A stretch of 64,000 nt of DNA from Methanoregula boonei 6A8 (GCF_000017625.1 NC_009712.1:2046001-2110000); one strand, 5' to 3'; positions 1 to 8,428 are shown, counted from the stretch's first letter. Notes: a model not told the origin generated them from the sequence alone. A program made the numbers and translations.

Positions 1-119
1 CCATTCATATTCACAATATATAGTATAATCGCAGTTTCGAGGTCATTGTAAGAAGTTAACACGGGAAAAATAAGGAGATGACATTTTCCTTCCTAAAATG
101 AGTTTCCGACGCAAACGGG
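1..119. other. Left-edge non-coding segment
   Basis: No ORF with coding character is visible. It lies downstream of the minus-strand cysK-cysE operon, and may include the upstream region of a minus-strand gene beyond the left edge. A half-site TTCACAAT at about 10-17, next to a TATA-like ATATATAG, resembles the sulfur-gene operators seen at 2085, 2805 and 6260, but the second arm is missing. Confidence 0.4.
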
Positions 120-1082
120 TTATCCCGGTCCGGTGTTTTCCCGCTTTTTTGCCCCATCACGCCTCCATGGCTCGTTGAGAACGTTGACCGTCACGTGCTC
201 GATACCATTGACACCAAGAGCCTTAAGTTTCACCTGTTCCGACAGGTGATCCGAAAGGGGGCAGCCGCTACAGGCAAGAACCAGATCGATCTCCACGCTG
301 GTACCTTTTACCCGGACCGCTTTGACCAGACCGAGATCGATGATGTCAAGGCCCACTTCCGGATCGATTACTTCGCGCAATGCATCGCGAATCTGGAGTT
401 CCCAGATCAGTTCTTTCTGGACTGAGGGTGAGGCCGGAGCCGGTTGTGCCTGTTCTATGAGGCGGAGCCGCTCTTCAAACTGGTTCTGCCGCTCCAGCAA
501 CCGGCTGGCCACACGGAGCACCGGGTCGGGAAGTACCTCGCCGGCGATTTCCTCCTCCATACCCCGATCCAATCCGGCAATCCTGCCCGGGACCCCGACT
601 ACGGTTGCCCCAGGGGGAACTGACCTGACCACAACGGATCCGGCCCCTACTTTTGCGCCTTTGCCAATAATGATAGGGCCAAGAACAATGGCACCGGATC
701 CCAGCGTCACTCCAGCCTCGATAGAAGGGTGGCGTTTGACATTTTCAAGCGCTGTCCCGCCAAGCACAACACCCATATAAATCAGGACATCGTCGCCAAC
801 TTCGGCAGTTTCGCCGATAACAATACCCATGCCATGGTCAATAACCACACGGCGGCCGATCGTAGCGCCCGGATGGATCTCAATCCCCGTCAGGAACCGG
901 TTGATATGGGAAACCAAACGCCCCCAGAATTTTAAACCGTGAGACCAGAGCCAATGTGCCCTGCGGTGAATCCAGAGCGCATGGAGTCCGGGATAACAGA
1001 AGAGCACTTCGACGGTAGAACGGGCCGCCGGATCCTTGGAAAAAATGGCCTGTATATCCTCCCGCAGCCGGTCAAAAACCAT
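120..1082 (-). CDS. cysE: Serine O-acetyltransferase fused to a DUF59/MIP18 domain
   Basis: Makes O-acetylserine from serine and acetyl-CoA, the acceptor for sulfide in cysteine synthesis. Residues about 1-180 are a typical short CysE: an N-terminal helical part ([15 protein letters not shown]), then the left-handed beta-helix hexapeptide repeats, with the catalytic [16 protein letters not shown] stretch near 81-96 and [12 protein letters not shown] near 108-119. After a linker, residues about 222-308 form a DUF59/MIP18 (SufT-like) Fe-S assembly domain with [14 protein letters not shown] and a CSGCP motif (C271, C274). Bacterial CysE lacks this second domain. The gene follows cysK by 13 bp and is probably cotranscribed from the promoter near 2100. 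The enzyme call is firm; the role of the fused domain is inferred. Confidence 0.93.
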   Translation of the reverse strand: MVFDRLREDIQAIFSKDPAARSTVEVLFCYPGLHALWIHRRAHWLWSHGLKFWGRLVSHINRFLTGIEIHPGATIGRRVVIDHGMGIVIGETAEVGDDVLIYMGVVLGGTALENVKRHPSIEAGVTLGSGAIVLGPIIIGKGAKVGAGSVVVRSVPPGATVVGVPGRIAGLDRGMEEEIAGEVLPDPVLRVASRLLERQNQFEERLRLIEQAQPAPASPSVQKELIWELQIRDALREVIDPEVGLDIIDLGLVKAVRVKGTSVEIDLVLACSGCPLSDHLSEQVKLKALGVNGIEHVTVNVLNEPWRRDGAKKRENTGPG

Positions 1083-1095
1083 AATTATTCCTCAT

Positions 1096-2025
1096 TTAAG
1101 CTTCGAAGAGTTCCGTACTCAGGTATCTCTCACCGGTATCCGGGAGAATGACAACAAGCGTCTTGCCCGCAAATTCAGGCCGGGCTGCCACCTGGAGCAC
1201 CGCCCATGTGGCAGCTCCACCGGATATACCGATCAGGATCCCTTCCTCTTTTGCCATACGCCGTGCGGTGGCGACAGCATCCTCGTAAGTTACGCGGATT
1301 ACCTCATCTATCAGGTCCATCTTAAGCACCGGCGGAATGAAACCTGGTGCCAGTCCCTGGATCTTGTGAGGCCCGGCCTGTCCTCCGGACAGGACGGGTG
1401 ATGCATCAGGTTCAACCGCAATAGCCTTAAAGGATGGCCTGCGGGGTTTGATTACTTCTGCAACACCCGTGAGGGTCCCGCCAGTTCCTACTCCTGCAAT
1501 GATAGCATCCACATTTCCATCGGTATCCCGCCAGATCTCTTCGGCGGTGGTCTTCCGGTGAACGGCAGGGTTAGCCGGGTTCCGGAACTGCTGGGGGATA
1601 TAGAAGCACTTGGGGTTTTCTTCAAGAAGTGCCTCGGCCTTCGCTATCGCACCTTTCATGCCCTCCTTTCCGGGAGTAAGAATCAGTTCCGCTCCAAAGG
1701 CCCTGAGGAGTTTTCTCCGTTCAATGCTCATTGTTTCAGGCATGACGAGGGTTATCCGGTATCCCCGGGCCGCGGACACCATTGCAAGCCCAATCCCGGT
1801 ATTCCCGCTGGTAGGTTCAAGAATGATCGTATCCGGTTTGATAAGCCCGGCTGCTTCTGCCGCATCGAGCATGGCATATCCGATCCTGTCCTTGACGCTG
1901 CCCATGGGGTTGAATGATTCAACCTTGGCTAGCACCGCAGCTCCCAGACCGCGGGTAACGCGATTGAGGCGCACAAGCGGGGTGTTGCCGATTGTTGCAG
2001 TAATATTGTCGTAAATTTTTGCCAT
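1096..2025 (-). CDS. cysK: Cysteine synthase (O-acetylserine sulfhydrylase)
   Basis: PLP enzyme that replaces the acetyl group of O-acetylserine with sulfide to give cysteine. At 309 residues it has the normal CysK length. The PLP lysine lies in [13 protein letters not shown] (about residue 45), the substrate loop is [10 protein letters not shown] and the phosphate-binding loop is [10 protein letters not shown]. It is the first gene of a minus-strand pair with the acetyltransferase. The operator-like palindrome at 2085-2098 lies between its TATA-like element and the start codon, suggesting repression by a sulfur regulator. Confidence 0.95.
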   Translation of the reverse strand: MAKIYDNITATIGNTPLVRLNRVTRGLGAAVLAKVESFNPMGSVKDRIGYAMLDAAEAAGLIKPDTIILEPTSGNTGIGLAMVSAARGYRITLVMPETMSIERRKLLRAFGAELILTPGKEGMKGAIAKAEALLEENPKCFYIPQQFRNPANPAVHRKTTAEEIWRDTDGNVDAIIAGVGTGGTLTGVAEVIKPRRPSFKAIAVEPDASPVLSGGQAGPHKIQGLAPGFIPPVLKMDLIDEVIRVTYEDAVATARRMAKEEGILIGISGGAATWAVLQVAARPEFAGKTLVVILPDTGERYLSTELFEA

Positions 2026-2084
2026 AATCTGCCTCTTGATCCTGTCGGAAATCCCTCTTATGGTAGCGAGAGGAAGCCCCTTAC

Positions 2085-2098
2085 TTCACAATTGTTAA
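2085..2098 (-). promoter_or_regulatory. Operator-like palindrome of the cysK-cysE promoter
   Basis: Read on the minus strand the site is TTAACAATTGTGAA, the identical 14-mer found before the sufS-like gene at 2805-2818 in the same orientation relative to its gene. A TATA-like CTATATC lies about 20-25 bp upstream, so the site would sit near the transcription start, where a repressor would act. Confidence 0.6.
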
Positions 2099-2203
2099 CT
2101 CTTAAGAGATGATATAGTTTGGTTTTCTGCAGGATGGCTCTGCGTTCGGAGGTCTAAAAGATGCCATTTAAGTAATCGGAATTAAAACTCGTGGCAAAAT
2201 CCA

Positions 2204-2430
2204 ACACAAAATCAGGATATATTATCAAAACGGGTCAATATTATCGTGTTCACATCTACGTGAACAGGAAAACGGCCATGAATACACACTACGCGAATAT
2301 CGCGGGTCATACGGCCGGTCTGCTACCTGCAGGAAATGTTGTCTGTGTCACTGCACTACCCTTGCCCCAAAAGCTGGCGGTACGTTCAAGCAGCGTAGGA
2401 GGCTCCGGGCAGTATTGTACGCCAAAAGAG
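2204..2430 (+). other. Conserved upstream element E1 (homologous to 11917-12140)
   Basis: This part of the 828-bp gap between cysK and the desulfurase aligns with 11917-12140. Shared blocks are AAAATCAGG(A/G)TATAT, then an inverted repeat 37 bp later (TGTTCAC-N6-GTGAACA at 2247-2266), then CTCCGGGCAGT about 157 bp further on (160 bp in the second copy). The first block reads as a TATA-type promoter. A weak 82-codon ORF (2191-2439) shares KSGYI and RVH..VN with a reading frame in the second copy, so a small peptide cannot be excluded; a conserved promoter plus leader or small RNA is my preferred reading. The rest of the gap (2431-2800) shows no clear gene. Confidence 0.5.
2247..2266. promoter_or_regulatory. 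Inverted repeat TGTTCAC-N6-GTGAACA
   Basis: A perfect 7-bp inverted repeat with a 6-nt spacer. Its arms contain the TTCAC/GTGAA half-sites of the CAATTG-type operators at 2085, 2805 and 6260, with a spacer of 6 instead of 4. The same arrangement recurs at 11960-11979. Confidence 0.5.
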
Positions 2431-2804
2431 CTGATTTGAACCGGCTTCCTGTGATCACTTACAGCACCCTGCAGGAGATTTCCGGTTACGGGTATACGCC
2501 CGTAAGGGACATATCCTGAATATCCTGATCACCAACGATCCGACTTTCCACTCACGGCATTATCTCGCGGTGTATGGTCAATATATCCGCCGGATCGCCA
2601 ATCGCCTCATGTACCACAACCTCTTCATCTCCTCCTAGGCATTCGGGATAGTCCACACTCCCCGGCTGCGGCTCTTTTTCTGAGGCTACAGGACCATGAT
2701 CCTCATGCAGGCTCACCATCAGGAGTGATGCCTGCCTGATAAAGACCCATAGTTTTCGTAGCATCAGGGAATCTTCCCGTTTTGTCCGACAGGTATAGTA
2801 AGAA

Positions 2805-2818
2805 TTAACAATTGTGAA
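2805..2818 (+). promoter_or_regulatory. Operator-like palindrome before the cysteine desulfurase
   Basis: TTAACAATTGTGAA, identical to the cysK operator read in gene direction. A TATA-like GGTATAGTAA is about 12 bp upstream and the start codon is 36 bp downstream, so the site overlaps the expected transcription start. Confidence 0.6.
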
Positions 2819-2853
2819 CTCCAATATAATATTATCAGCAGGGTAAAGTACTG

Positions 2854-4038
2854 ATGATTCCCGATACAATCCGTAAGGATTTTCCGCTGCTTTCCTCGGT
2901 CTGCTACCTGGACAGCGCCGCAACCAGCCTTTCACCGGAGCCGGTCCTTAACGCAATGCTCGAGTACGAGCATACCTGCCGGGCAAATGCCGGCCGCGGC
3001 GTCCACAGGCTCGCCCAACAAGCCACCCAGAAATACAAGGAGGCCCATGAACGGGTCAAAAAATTTATTCATGCCGAAGAGGGGGAAGTCGTTTTTACCC
3101 GCAACTCCACCGAGGCGATAAACACGGTCGCATCGGGCCTTTCCTGGCATGAGGGGGAGGGTATCATTTCCACCCTCCTTGAACATCATAGTAATCTTCT
3201 TCCCTGGATGCGCCTGCGTGACCACCAGGGGCTCGACCTCCGTTTTTTGACACCGGCACAGGACGGAGCCTTGGATCCGGCTGCCCTGGAGGCGATCATT
3301 ACCAAAAAGACGCGCCTTGTGGCCATCACCGAGACCTCCAACGTTCTTGGGAACGTCGTTCCGGTCAGTGAGTTTGCAAAAATCTGTCATGATTATGGGG
3401 CGCTCCTTCTGGTGGACGGATCCCAGTCTGTTCCCCACATCCCGGTAGATATCGGGAAGAGCGGTTGTGATTTTTTCTGTTTTTCCGGACACAAGATGCT
3501 TGGACCTACCGGCACCGGTGTCCTGTTCATGAAAGAGCCCTGCCTGGAGCCCCTCGTTGTTGGGGGAGGAAGCGTGGAACGGGTTACAGCCGCAGGGTAT
3601 ACACTTACCGGGGGATATGAGCGGTACGAATCCGGTACACCCAATATCGCAGGTGCGATCGGTCTTGGCCGTGCCATCGAATACCTCAACTCTCTGGGCA
3701 TGGAAAATATTCAACGCCATGAGCAGGCAATCACCCGGAGAATTATCGAGGGTCTGACCGGGATCGGGAACCTCCATATCTTTGGTCCCGGCCCATCAGG
3801 AAACCGGATAGGGGTTGTCTCGTTTACCCTGGACGGCTTTAATCCCCATGATGTTGCCATCCTTCTGGACAGTGAAGCAGATATTATGGTACGGTCCGGC
3901 CACCACTGCTGTATGCCACTCATGGATTGCCTGCACCTTTCCGAGGGTACGATCCGTGCAAGCCTGCATTGCTATAACACGATGGAGGATGCAGATCGGC
4001 TCGTAGAAACTGTCGGAAAAATTGCCGGGGAACGGTGA
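2854..4038 (+). CDS. sufS: Cysteine desulfurase, SufS/CsdA type
   Basis: PLP enzyme that takes sulfur from cysteine as an enzyme-bound persulfide for Fe-S clusters, thiolation or cofactors. At 394 residues it is a typical class II (SufS) desulfurase. The PLP lysine is in FSGHKMLGPTGTGVLF (about residue 214) and the catalytic cysteine in VRSGHHCCMPLM (about residue 352), matching the SufS RxGHHCA motif although the residue after the catalytic Cys is another Cys. The stop overlaps the possible GTG start of the following E1-like gene, so persulfide sulfur may be passed to that protein or to the ThiI-like protein nearby. Confidence 0.92.
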   Translation: MIPDTIRKDFPLLSSVCYLDSAATSLSPEPVLNAMLEYEHTCRANAGRGVHRLAQQATQKYKEAHERVKKFIHAEEGEVVFTRNSTEAINTVASGLSWHEGEGIISTLLEHHSNLLPWMRLRDHQGLDLRFLTPAQDGALDPAALEAIITKKTRLVAITETSNVLGNVVPVSEFAKICHDYGALLLVDGSQSVPHIPVDIGKSGCDFFCFSGHKMLGPTGTGVLFMKEPCLEPLVVGGGSVERVTAAGYTLTGGYERYESGTPNIAGAIGLGRAIEYLNSLGMENIQRHEQAITRRIIEGLTGIGNLHIFGPGPSGNRIGVVSFTLDGFNPHDVAILLDSEADIMVRSGHHCCMPLMDCLHLSEGTIRASLHCYNTMEDADRLVETVGKIAGER

Positions 4039-4055
4039 ACGCAGGGATACGGGGG

Positions 4056-5159
4056 ATGGTTTTGCCAGAGAAAATAGATGAAAAGAGAAGACACACCTCA
4101 GAGGTGTCAGCAGCGGGCATATCCCGGGATCCTCTGCTGAAAAAGCCGGACCGGTACTGCCGCCAGCGTCTGCTTCCCCAGATTGGTGCAGACGGGCAGC
4201 ACAGATTAAACGAGAGCCGTGCCGTGATTGTCGGTCTCGGGGCCATGGGAAGCGCCGTGGCAACAAATCTTGTACGGGCAGGAATCGGGGAGGTCAGCCT
4301 GATTGACCGGGACTTTGTGGAGCTGCACAACCTCCAGCGTCAGGTTCTGTTCTGTGAGGAGGACGTGGACCGTCCCAAGGCTGTCGCTGCAGCGGACAGT
4401 CTGCAAAAGATCAATTCCTCCATAAAAATCGATTTTCACACCAAAGATCTCAACGTAACCAATGCCGAAAAACTCCTTGCCGGGGCAGATATTGTCCTTG
4501 ACGGGACCGATAACCTCCAGACCCGATTCCTCATCAACGATGTCTGCGTAAAGCATGTTATCCCGTGGATCTATGCCGGGGCAGTAGGTACAAGCGGTAT
4601 GGTGATGCCCATTATACCCCAAAAGACCCCCTGCTTCCGATGCCTTGTCCCTGAGCTTCCCGGACCGGGCCTGCTCCAGACGTGCGATATTGCCGGGGTT
4701 CTTAATACAGCCCCTACCCTCATTGCCTCCCTTGAATGTACTCTTGCCTTCCAAATCCTCACCGGCCAGCTTGAAACAAAAGACGAAACTGCATATCTGA
4801 TCAGTGCCGATCTCTGGTACCAGACTTTCGATCGGATTGCCGTAGGGAAGCAGAAGGAGTGCCCTTGTTGCGGGAAGGGCAGGATGGATTTTCTTGAAGC
4901 CACCACCCGGGAGATGATTACATCCCTGTGCGGCCGGGACGCAATCCAGATCGCCCCGGTGGCTGCCATGGAAATATCTCTCGAAGAACTAAAAGAGAGG
5001 CTTTCACGGATTGGTGAGGTCCAAGGGACCAAATTTATGCTTACGTTCCGAACGGAAACAGAATCTATCACCGTCTTCCGTGACGGGAGGGCTATCATCC
5101 AGGGCACAAAGGATGAGGCAAAAGCCCGCTCGGTCTATGCCCGGTACATAGGGCTCTGA
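4056..5159 (+). CDS. ThiF/MoeB/HesA-type E1 adenylyltransferase with extra C-terminal domain
   Basis: E1-like enzyme that adenylates the C-terminus of a ubiquitin-fold sulfur carrier (ThiS, MoaD or SAMP). The nucleotide-binding loop is GLGAMGSAVATNLVRAG, followed by DRDFVELHNLQRQ and GTDNLQTRFLIND; CPCCGKG is a probable zinc-site remnant. The last ~65 residues (from about SLEELKERLSRIGEV to the end) form a separate small domain with a DGRAI motif that also occurs alone in the protein at 5198-5521. I chose ATG 4056; an in-frame GTG at 4035 overlapping the previous stop is also possible. No sulfur-carrier gene is seen nearby. Confidence 0.85.
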   Translation: MVLPEKIDEKRRHTSEVSAAGISRDPLLKKPDRYCRQRLLPQIGADGQHRLNESRAVIVGLGAMGSAVATNLVRAGIGEVSLIDRDFVELHNLQRQVLFCEEDVDRPKAVAAADSLQKINSSIKIDFHTKDLNVTNAEKLLAGADIVLDGTDNLQTRFLINDVCVKHVIPWIYAGAVGTSGMVMPIIPQKTPCFRCLVPELPGPGLLQTCDIAGVLNTAPTLIASLECTLAFQILTGQLETKDETAYLISADLWYQTFDRIAVGKQKECPCCGKGRMDFLEATTREMITSLCGRDAIQIAPVAAMEISLEELKERLSRIGEVQGTKFMLTFRTETESITVFRDGRAIIQGTKDEAKARSVYARYIGL

Positions 5160-5197
5160 AGAGAAAACACTGGAGATTACTCTTTTTATTTATTCAC

Positions 5198-5521
5198 TTA
5201 CCTGTACGGAGAATTCCTGTTGCCGGCCCCCCTACGGTCGCGGGGTTTCCGGATTGCTGAGGATCCTTCCAGCCAGCCGGCAATTCGCGCAGCCTGTTCT
5301 GTGGCAAGATTCTCTGAATCCGTTTTGAGGATAAGCCGCCCGTCATTATGGATCGATACCTCGCACTTGTCGTGCACAATAAGGAGAAACCTGGCATTTG
5401 TGATAATTGTACATACCTTTCCAAGGCTCTCTTCGCACCGGTCAAAATCGAGACTGAAATGTTCCTTTGGAATGGCTTCGAAGGCGGCCGTGGTCTTACA
5501 GGGCTTCAGGATCGAGTACAT
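5198..5521 (-). CDS. Stand-alone copy of the ThiF C-terminal domain (unknown function)
   Basis: A 107-residue protein whose ATG lies inside the last codons of the thiI-like gene, overlapping it by 26 bp, so the two are translationally linked. Its central part (FSLDFDRCEES to ARIAGWLEG) aligns with the C-terminal domain of the E1-like protein at 4056-5159: an LxxIG/LGKV start, a KF/RF-hydrophobic strand, a DGR(A/L)I turn and a closing YARYIG/AARIAG helix. I do not know this domain by name. Its position beside desulfurase, E1 and PP-loop genes suggests a role in sulfur transfer (inference). Confidence 0.7.
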   Translation of the reverse strand: MYSILKPCKTTAAFEAIPKEHFSLDFDRCEESLGKVCTIITNARFLLIVHDKCEVSIHNDGRLILKTDSENLATEQAARIAGWLEGSSAIRKPRDRRGAGNRNSPYR

Positions 5522-6137
5522 ACATTCCCTCCAGCGACTTTTCGATAAGCACCCTGAGATCGAGTTTCTGCTCTTCACCCAGGATATCCCCGGCCCGGGC
5601 CGCTGTTGCCGGTTTTTTGGGAACTATCGTGCAGCAAAGGCCGGGAAGCGTGGATATCTCGTACGTACCGATCCTTCGGGCGATATCAATGATCTCTACC
5701 TTGTCCATACCAATAAGCGGTCTGACTACAGGGATCCGGATCACCAGATTCTCTACCATAAGATTCTGGAGTGTCTGGCTCGCCACCTGACCCAGAGATT
5801 CGCCGGTCAGGATCCCGACAGCTCCTTCTTTCTCTGCGATTCTCTCCGCGATCCGGTACATCATCCTCCGGCAAAACAGGCAGTGCAGATGGCGCTCGCA
5901 GTTCCGTGCAAACGCTATATGGTTGGGCCCGTGAGGAACCACGTAGGTCTTGATAGGGCGCTGAGTCAGGTGCTGGAGGTGACGGATCAGGTTCATTGCC
6001 TTGTGCAGGTTTTTCTCATCGGTAAAAGGGCGGTTGTCCATATGAACAGCGATAATCTCCACCCCTTGGTGGAGCATAAGGTATGCCGCAACCGGCGAAT
6101 CAATTCCACCAGAAATAAGAGAAACCAGCTTTGCCAT
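5496..6137 (-). CDS. thiI: ThiI-type PP-loop sulfurtransferase core, without THUMP domain
   Basis: Corresponds to the ATP-pyrophosphatase half of ThiI, which activates tRNA U8 for 4-thiouridine formation (in bacteria also ThiS thiolation). The PP-loop SGGIDSPVA is near residue 9-17; a CERHLHCLFC segment and SLGQVASQTLQNL follow, as in E. coli ThiI. At 213 residues it lacks the N-terminal ferredoxin-like and THUMP domains and the rhodanese domain, so tRNA recognition must come from elsewhere or the substrate is different. A perfect TTCACAATTGTGAA operator is 123 bp upstream. Confidence 0.87.
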   Translation of the reverse strand: MAKLVSLISGGIDSPVAAYLMLHQGVEIIAVHMDNRPFTDEKNLHKAMNLIRHLQHLTQRPIKTYVVPHGPNHIAFARNCERHLHCLFCRRMMYRIAERIAEKEGAVGILTGESLGQVASQTLQNLMVENLVIRIPVVRPLIGMDKVEIIDIARRIGTYEISTLPGLCCTIVPKKPATAARAGDILGEEQKLDLRVLIEKSLEGMYVLDPEAL

Positions 6138-6259
6138 GGATGTACACCTGTATCAGGTTCAACAAGGGGATCTTCTGGGTATCCCCATACCTGAGGAGAA
6201 AGAACCGGGGGTAAAGTCTGCTTTGGCAGATCTTTTGCCCTGACCCTTTACATGTTATG

Positions 6260-6273
6260 TTCACAATTGTGAA
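6260..6273. promoter_or_regulatory. Perfect palindrome TTCACAATTGTGAA upstream of thiI
   Basis: A 14-bp perfect palindrome; the cysK and sufS sites differ from it by one base. It lies 123 bp upstream of the minus-strand thiI start and about 160 bp upstream of the divergent gene at 6435. It is the best candidate for the consensus of a sulfur regulator. Confidence 0.6.
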
Positions 6274-6344
6274 TGCTATTAGGAAATCGTGGGTGCCATT
6301 ACATAAAGGTTCTGCACAAACTGCAAGGCCGTTTAAGTCTCCAT

Positions 6345-6367
6345 ACTTTTGTTATATTACCAAAAGT
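6345..6367. promoter_or_regulatory. Inverted repeat ACTTTTG-N9-CAAAAGT before gene 6435
   Basis: Perfect 7-bp arms with a 9-nt spacer, about 68 bp upstream of the ATG at 6435. A good TATA element (TTTATATG) follows near 6402. It could be an operator for the two small genes downstream; it does not resemble the TTCAC sites. Confidence 0.4.
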
Positions 6368-6434
6368 AATACTTTCGTTCATTTTTGCCTCAAAATTATG
6401 CTTTATATGCATACAAGGTAACCTAATACTAACT

Positions 6435-6791
6435 ATGCAGACAACAATAGATCGCGAGACCCGCCGGGAATACCGGCAGAAGATTCTCGCCAACCTTTCC
6501 ACCATCGTCAACGAGATTGACGAGCTTGACCGGGTAGCTGCCCAGGCACGGAACCACCTGCATCTGCACGACCGGTTCTTTTTCCAGCAGGGAGCTAACC
6601 TTCAGGAGGACGAATCGTACGGCACCCGAGAAGATCTGACAGAATTGTACCTGGACACCTGCCAGATGATATCCAGGCTCAACCGGGCCCGGGCACACAT
6701 GAGTACCGTCTGCAACCTCATGCACTTCTATGATTACTCATCAAATCCTGTCTTCCAGAGGTACACAGCAGAGGAGGCACAGCAGCAATGA
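6435..6791 (+). CDS. Conserved-looking hypothetical protein, 118 aa
   Basis: Not recognised. The ATG at 6435 follows a clear TATA element (about 6402) by ~30 bp, giving a nearly leaderless message. The sequence is helical and charged (TRREYRQKILANLSTIV and EIDELDRVAAQARNHLHLHD), soluble, without signal peptide or membrane segment. It overlaps the next small gene by 4 bp (ATGA), so the two are one transcription unit. Helical-bundle character is inferred from composition only. Confidence 0.65.
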   Translation: MQTTIDRETRREYRQKILANLSTIVNEIDELDRVAAQARNHLHLHDRFFFQQGANLQEDESYGTREDLTELYLDTCQMISRLNRARAHMSTVCNLMHFYDYSSNPVFQRYTAEEAQQQ

Positions 6792-7012
6792 CTTACGGTA
6801 CGTTAGGGTTTGGATTCTTCCGGGACAACGCACGGTTCCGGCAGAAGGTCCTGTACTGGCACATCATGCCGGCATGCTCGGAGCTGGGATTCCGGTGCGA
6901 AGGAAAGTCCACCGCTGAATCCCTGGAGTCCTTTTCAGAGGGGATCCGTATCCAGAGCCAGATGGCCTTTGCATCGGCTGCTGCGCAGCTCGCAAGGGAC
7001 AGACTCATGTAA
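6788..7012 (+). CDS. Hypothetical protein, 74 aa, coupled to the preceding gene
   Basis: Starts at the ATG of an ATGA overlap with gene 6435. Soluble, with two cysteines (ACSELGFRC). No family recognised. Tight coupling to the upstream gene supports it as real and suggests the two products act together. Confidence 0.55.
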   Translation: MTYGTLGFGFFRDNARFRQKVLYWHIMPACSELGFRCEGKSTAESLESFSEGIRIQSQMAFASAAAQLARDRLM

Positions 7013-7154
7013 TTTTTGCACGGTATATCCCATCAGGTCCTGACAATTTCTTTGTTTTCCTTTGAGTATTGGCCCAATTGCCGGCTCGAATGGCAAAATG
7101 ATTTTTACCGCTATCTATATCCTTTTAAGCATAAACAAAGAACTATTGGGATAC

Positions 7155-7168
7155 ATCACAATTGAGAA
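7155..7168 (+). promoter_or_regulatory. Imperfect TTCAC-type operator in the 434-bp leader of the CBS-like gene
   Basis: ATCACAATTGAGAA keeps the CAATTG core of the sites at 2085, 2805 and 6260 with one mismatch in each arm. It lies in the 7013-7446 gap, about 20-30 bp after an A/T-rich TTTTAAGC element near 7128. That would leave a leader of nearly 280 nt before 7447, in which I see no credible gene. Confidence 0.4.
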
Positions 7169-7446
7169 CTTTACCCTACCCACACAAAATTCAGGAGAAA
7201 TCAAAGGATGGATGCTCTTTCCCGGAACCCGGATATGCGGCAGAACAGGATGTACCTTCAGGTTCCCCACCCGTCCCTTCTCTCTTTTGAGATCATCTGT
7301 TTTCCGTGTCGTTGCTGATGCGATACCCGGCGTGCCGGTAACAGGAATCAATCGCCAATCAGGGCTTTTCCGATTTCCCCGCAACCGCCTGCCTCCCGCA
7401 CCGTATTTGATCAACCACTCTCATGCACTACGAAAGGTGATTTCCC

Positions 7447-8427
7447 GTGAAATTCTATGAAAATATTATTGACACCATTGGCAGTACGCCACTCATCCGC
7501 CTCCATCGCGTGCTTCCCCCGGAGACGCAGCCGCTCGTTTTGGCAAAAACAGAGAGCTTCAACCCAGGGGGGAGTGCCAAGGACCGGATTGCAAAGGCAA
7601 TGCTCCTTGCTGCCGAGCATGACGGGAAGATCCAGAAAGGGGGAACCGTTGTCGAACCGACCTCGGGAAATACCGGGGTCGGCCTCGCTCTCTTTGCCGC
7701 ATCACGGGGGTATCGGATGGTCTTTACCATGCCCGAGAAGATGAGCAAGGATAAGGAGCTCCTCCTCCGGGCCTTCGGGGCAGAGGTGATCCGGACACCC
7801 ACAAATGTGCCGCCCGAGGATGAGAGGAGTTATTACAAGGTGGCAGAAAAGGTGGCAAAAGAGACGCCGGGATCCTTTGTCCCCAACCAGTTTGCAAACC
7901 AGAACAACCCGCAGGCCCATTTTGCCACGACGGGCCCGGAAATCTGGAAGGACACTGACGGAGAGATCACCCATTTTGTCGCAGGAATCGGGACCGGTGG
8001 CACGATCTCCGGGACTGCGCGGTACCTCAAGGCTAAGAACCCGGACGTCAAGATCATCGGTGTAGATCCCGAAGGTTCAATTTATCACCATGTATTCTAT
8101 GGGACGCCTCCCGAATCCCACCCCTACAAGGTCGAGGGAACCGGAGAGGATTTTATCCCGGCAACCGTGGATCTCGATATCGTAGACGATATTATCGTAG
8201 TCAGCGATGCCGATGCATTCCGGACGACACGGCGACTGGCGCGGGAGGAGGGGATCCTGGCCGGGGGAACCGCAGGTGCCTCAGTCTTTGCGGCCGCACA
8301 GGTAGCGCAGAACCTCAAGAAAGACGACCTGGTTGTTGTGCTGCTGCCGGATACCGGCCGCAACTATATCACCACGATCTTTAATGACGAATGGATGAAA
8401 AATAACGGCTTTGGGGACGTGATATGA
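7447..8427 (+). CDS. Cystathionine beta-synthase-like / cysteine synthase PLP enzyme
   Basis: Fold-type II PLP enzyme of 326 residues. The PLP lysine is in SFNPGGSAKDRIA, followed by TSGNTGVGLA and GIGTGGTISG. The segment DPEGSIYHHVFYGT then YKVEGTGEDFIP is typical of cystathionine beta-synthase rather than CysK, but the regulatory CBS pair is absent. It is followed one base later by a cystathionine gamma-lyase-type gene. Together they would run homocysteine plus serine to cystathionine to cysteine (reverse transsulfuration), or the first enzyme could be a second cysteine synthase. It differs clearly from cysK at 1096-2025. Confidence 0.88.
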   Translation: MKFYENIIDTIGSTPLIRLHRVLPPETQPLVLAKTESFNPGGSAKDRIAKAMLLAAEHDGKIQKGGTVVEPTSGNTGVGLALFAASRGYRMVFTMPEKMSKDKELLLRAFGAEVIRTPTNVPPEDERSYYKVAEKVAKETPGSFVPNQFANQNNPQAHFATTGPEIWKDTDGEITHFVAGIGTGGTISGTARYLKAKNPDVKIIGVDPEGSIYHHVFYGTPPESHPYKVEGTGEDFIPATVDLDIVDDIIVVSDADAFRTTRRLAREEGILAGGTAGASVFAAAQVAQNLKKDDLVVVLLPDTGRNYITTIFNDEWMKNNGFGDVI

Positions 8428-8428
8428 T

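Noticed and set aside
2191-2439. 82-codon ORF as a gene
   Set aside because: It overlaps the E1 promoter-like element, has no clear ribosome site, and the similarity to the frame at E2 can be explained by DNA-level conservation. Kept only as an alternative reading.
2932-3777. 281-codon minus-strand ORF
   Set aside because: It is the shadow of the SufS-type gene on the other strand, whose motifs are certain.
6138-6245. Possible TPP riboswitch before thiI
   Set aside because: The minus strand has GAACCTGAT and GGGGATACCC, which resemble TPP riboswitch parts, but the required CTGAGA element is missing between them and the closing P1 stem is not formed.
7077-7120. Two-box promoter before the CBS-like gene
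   Set aside because: ATTGCCGG matches box 1, but nothing like box 2 is found 41 bp downstream.
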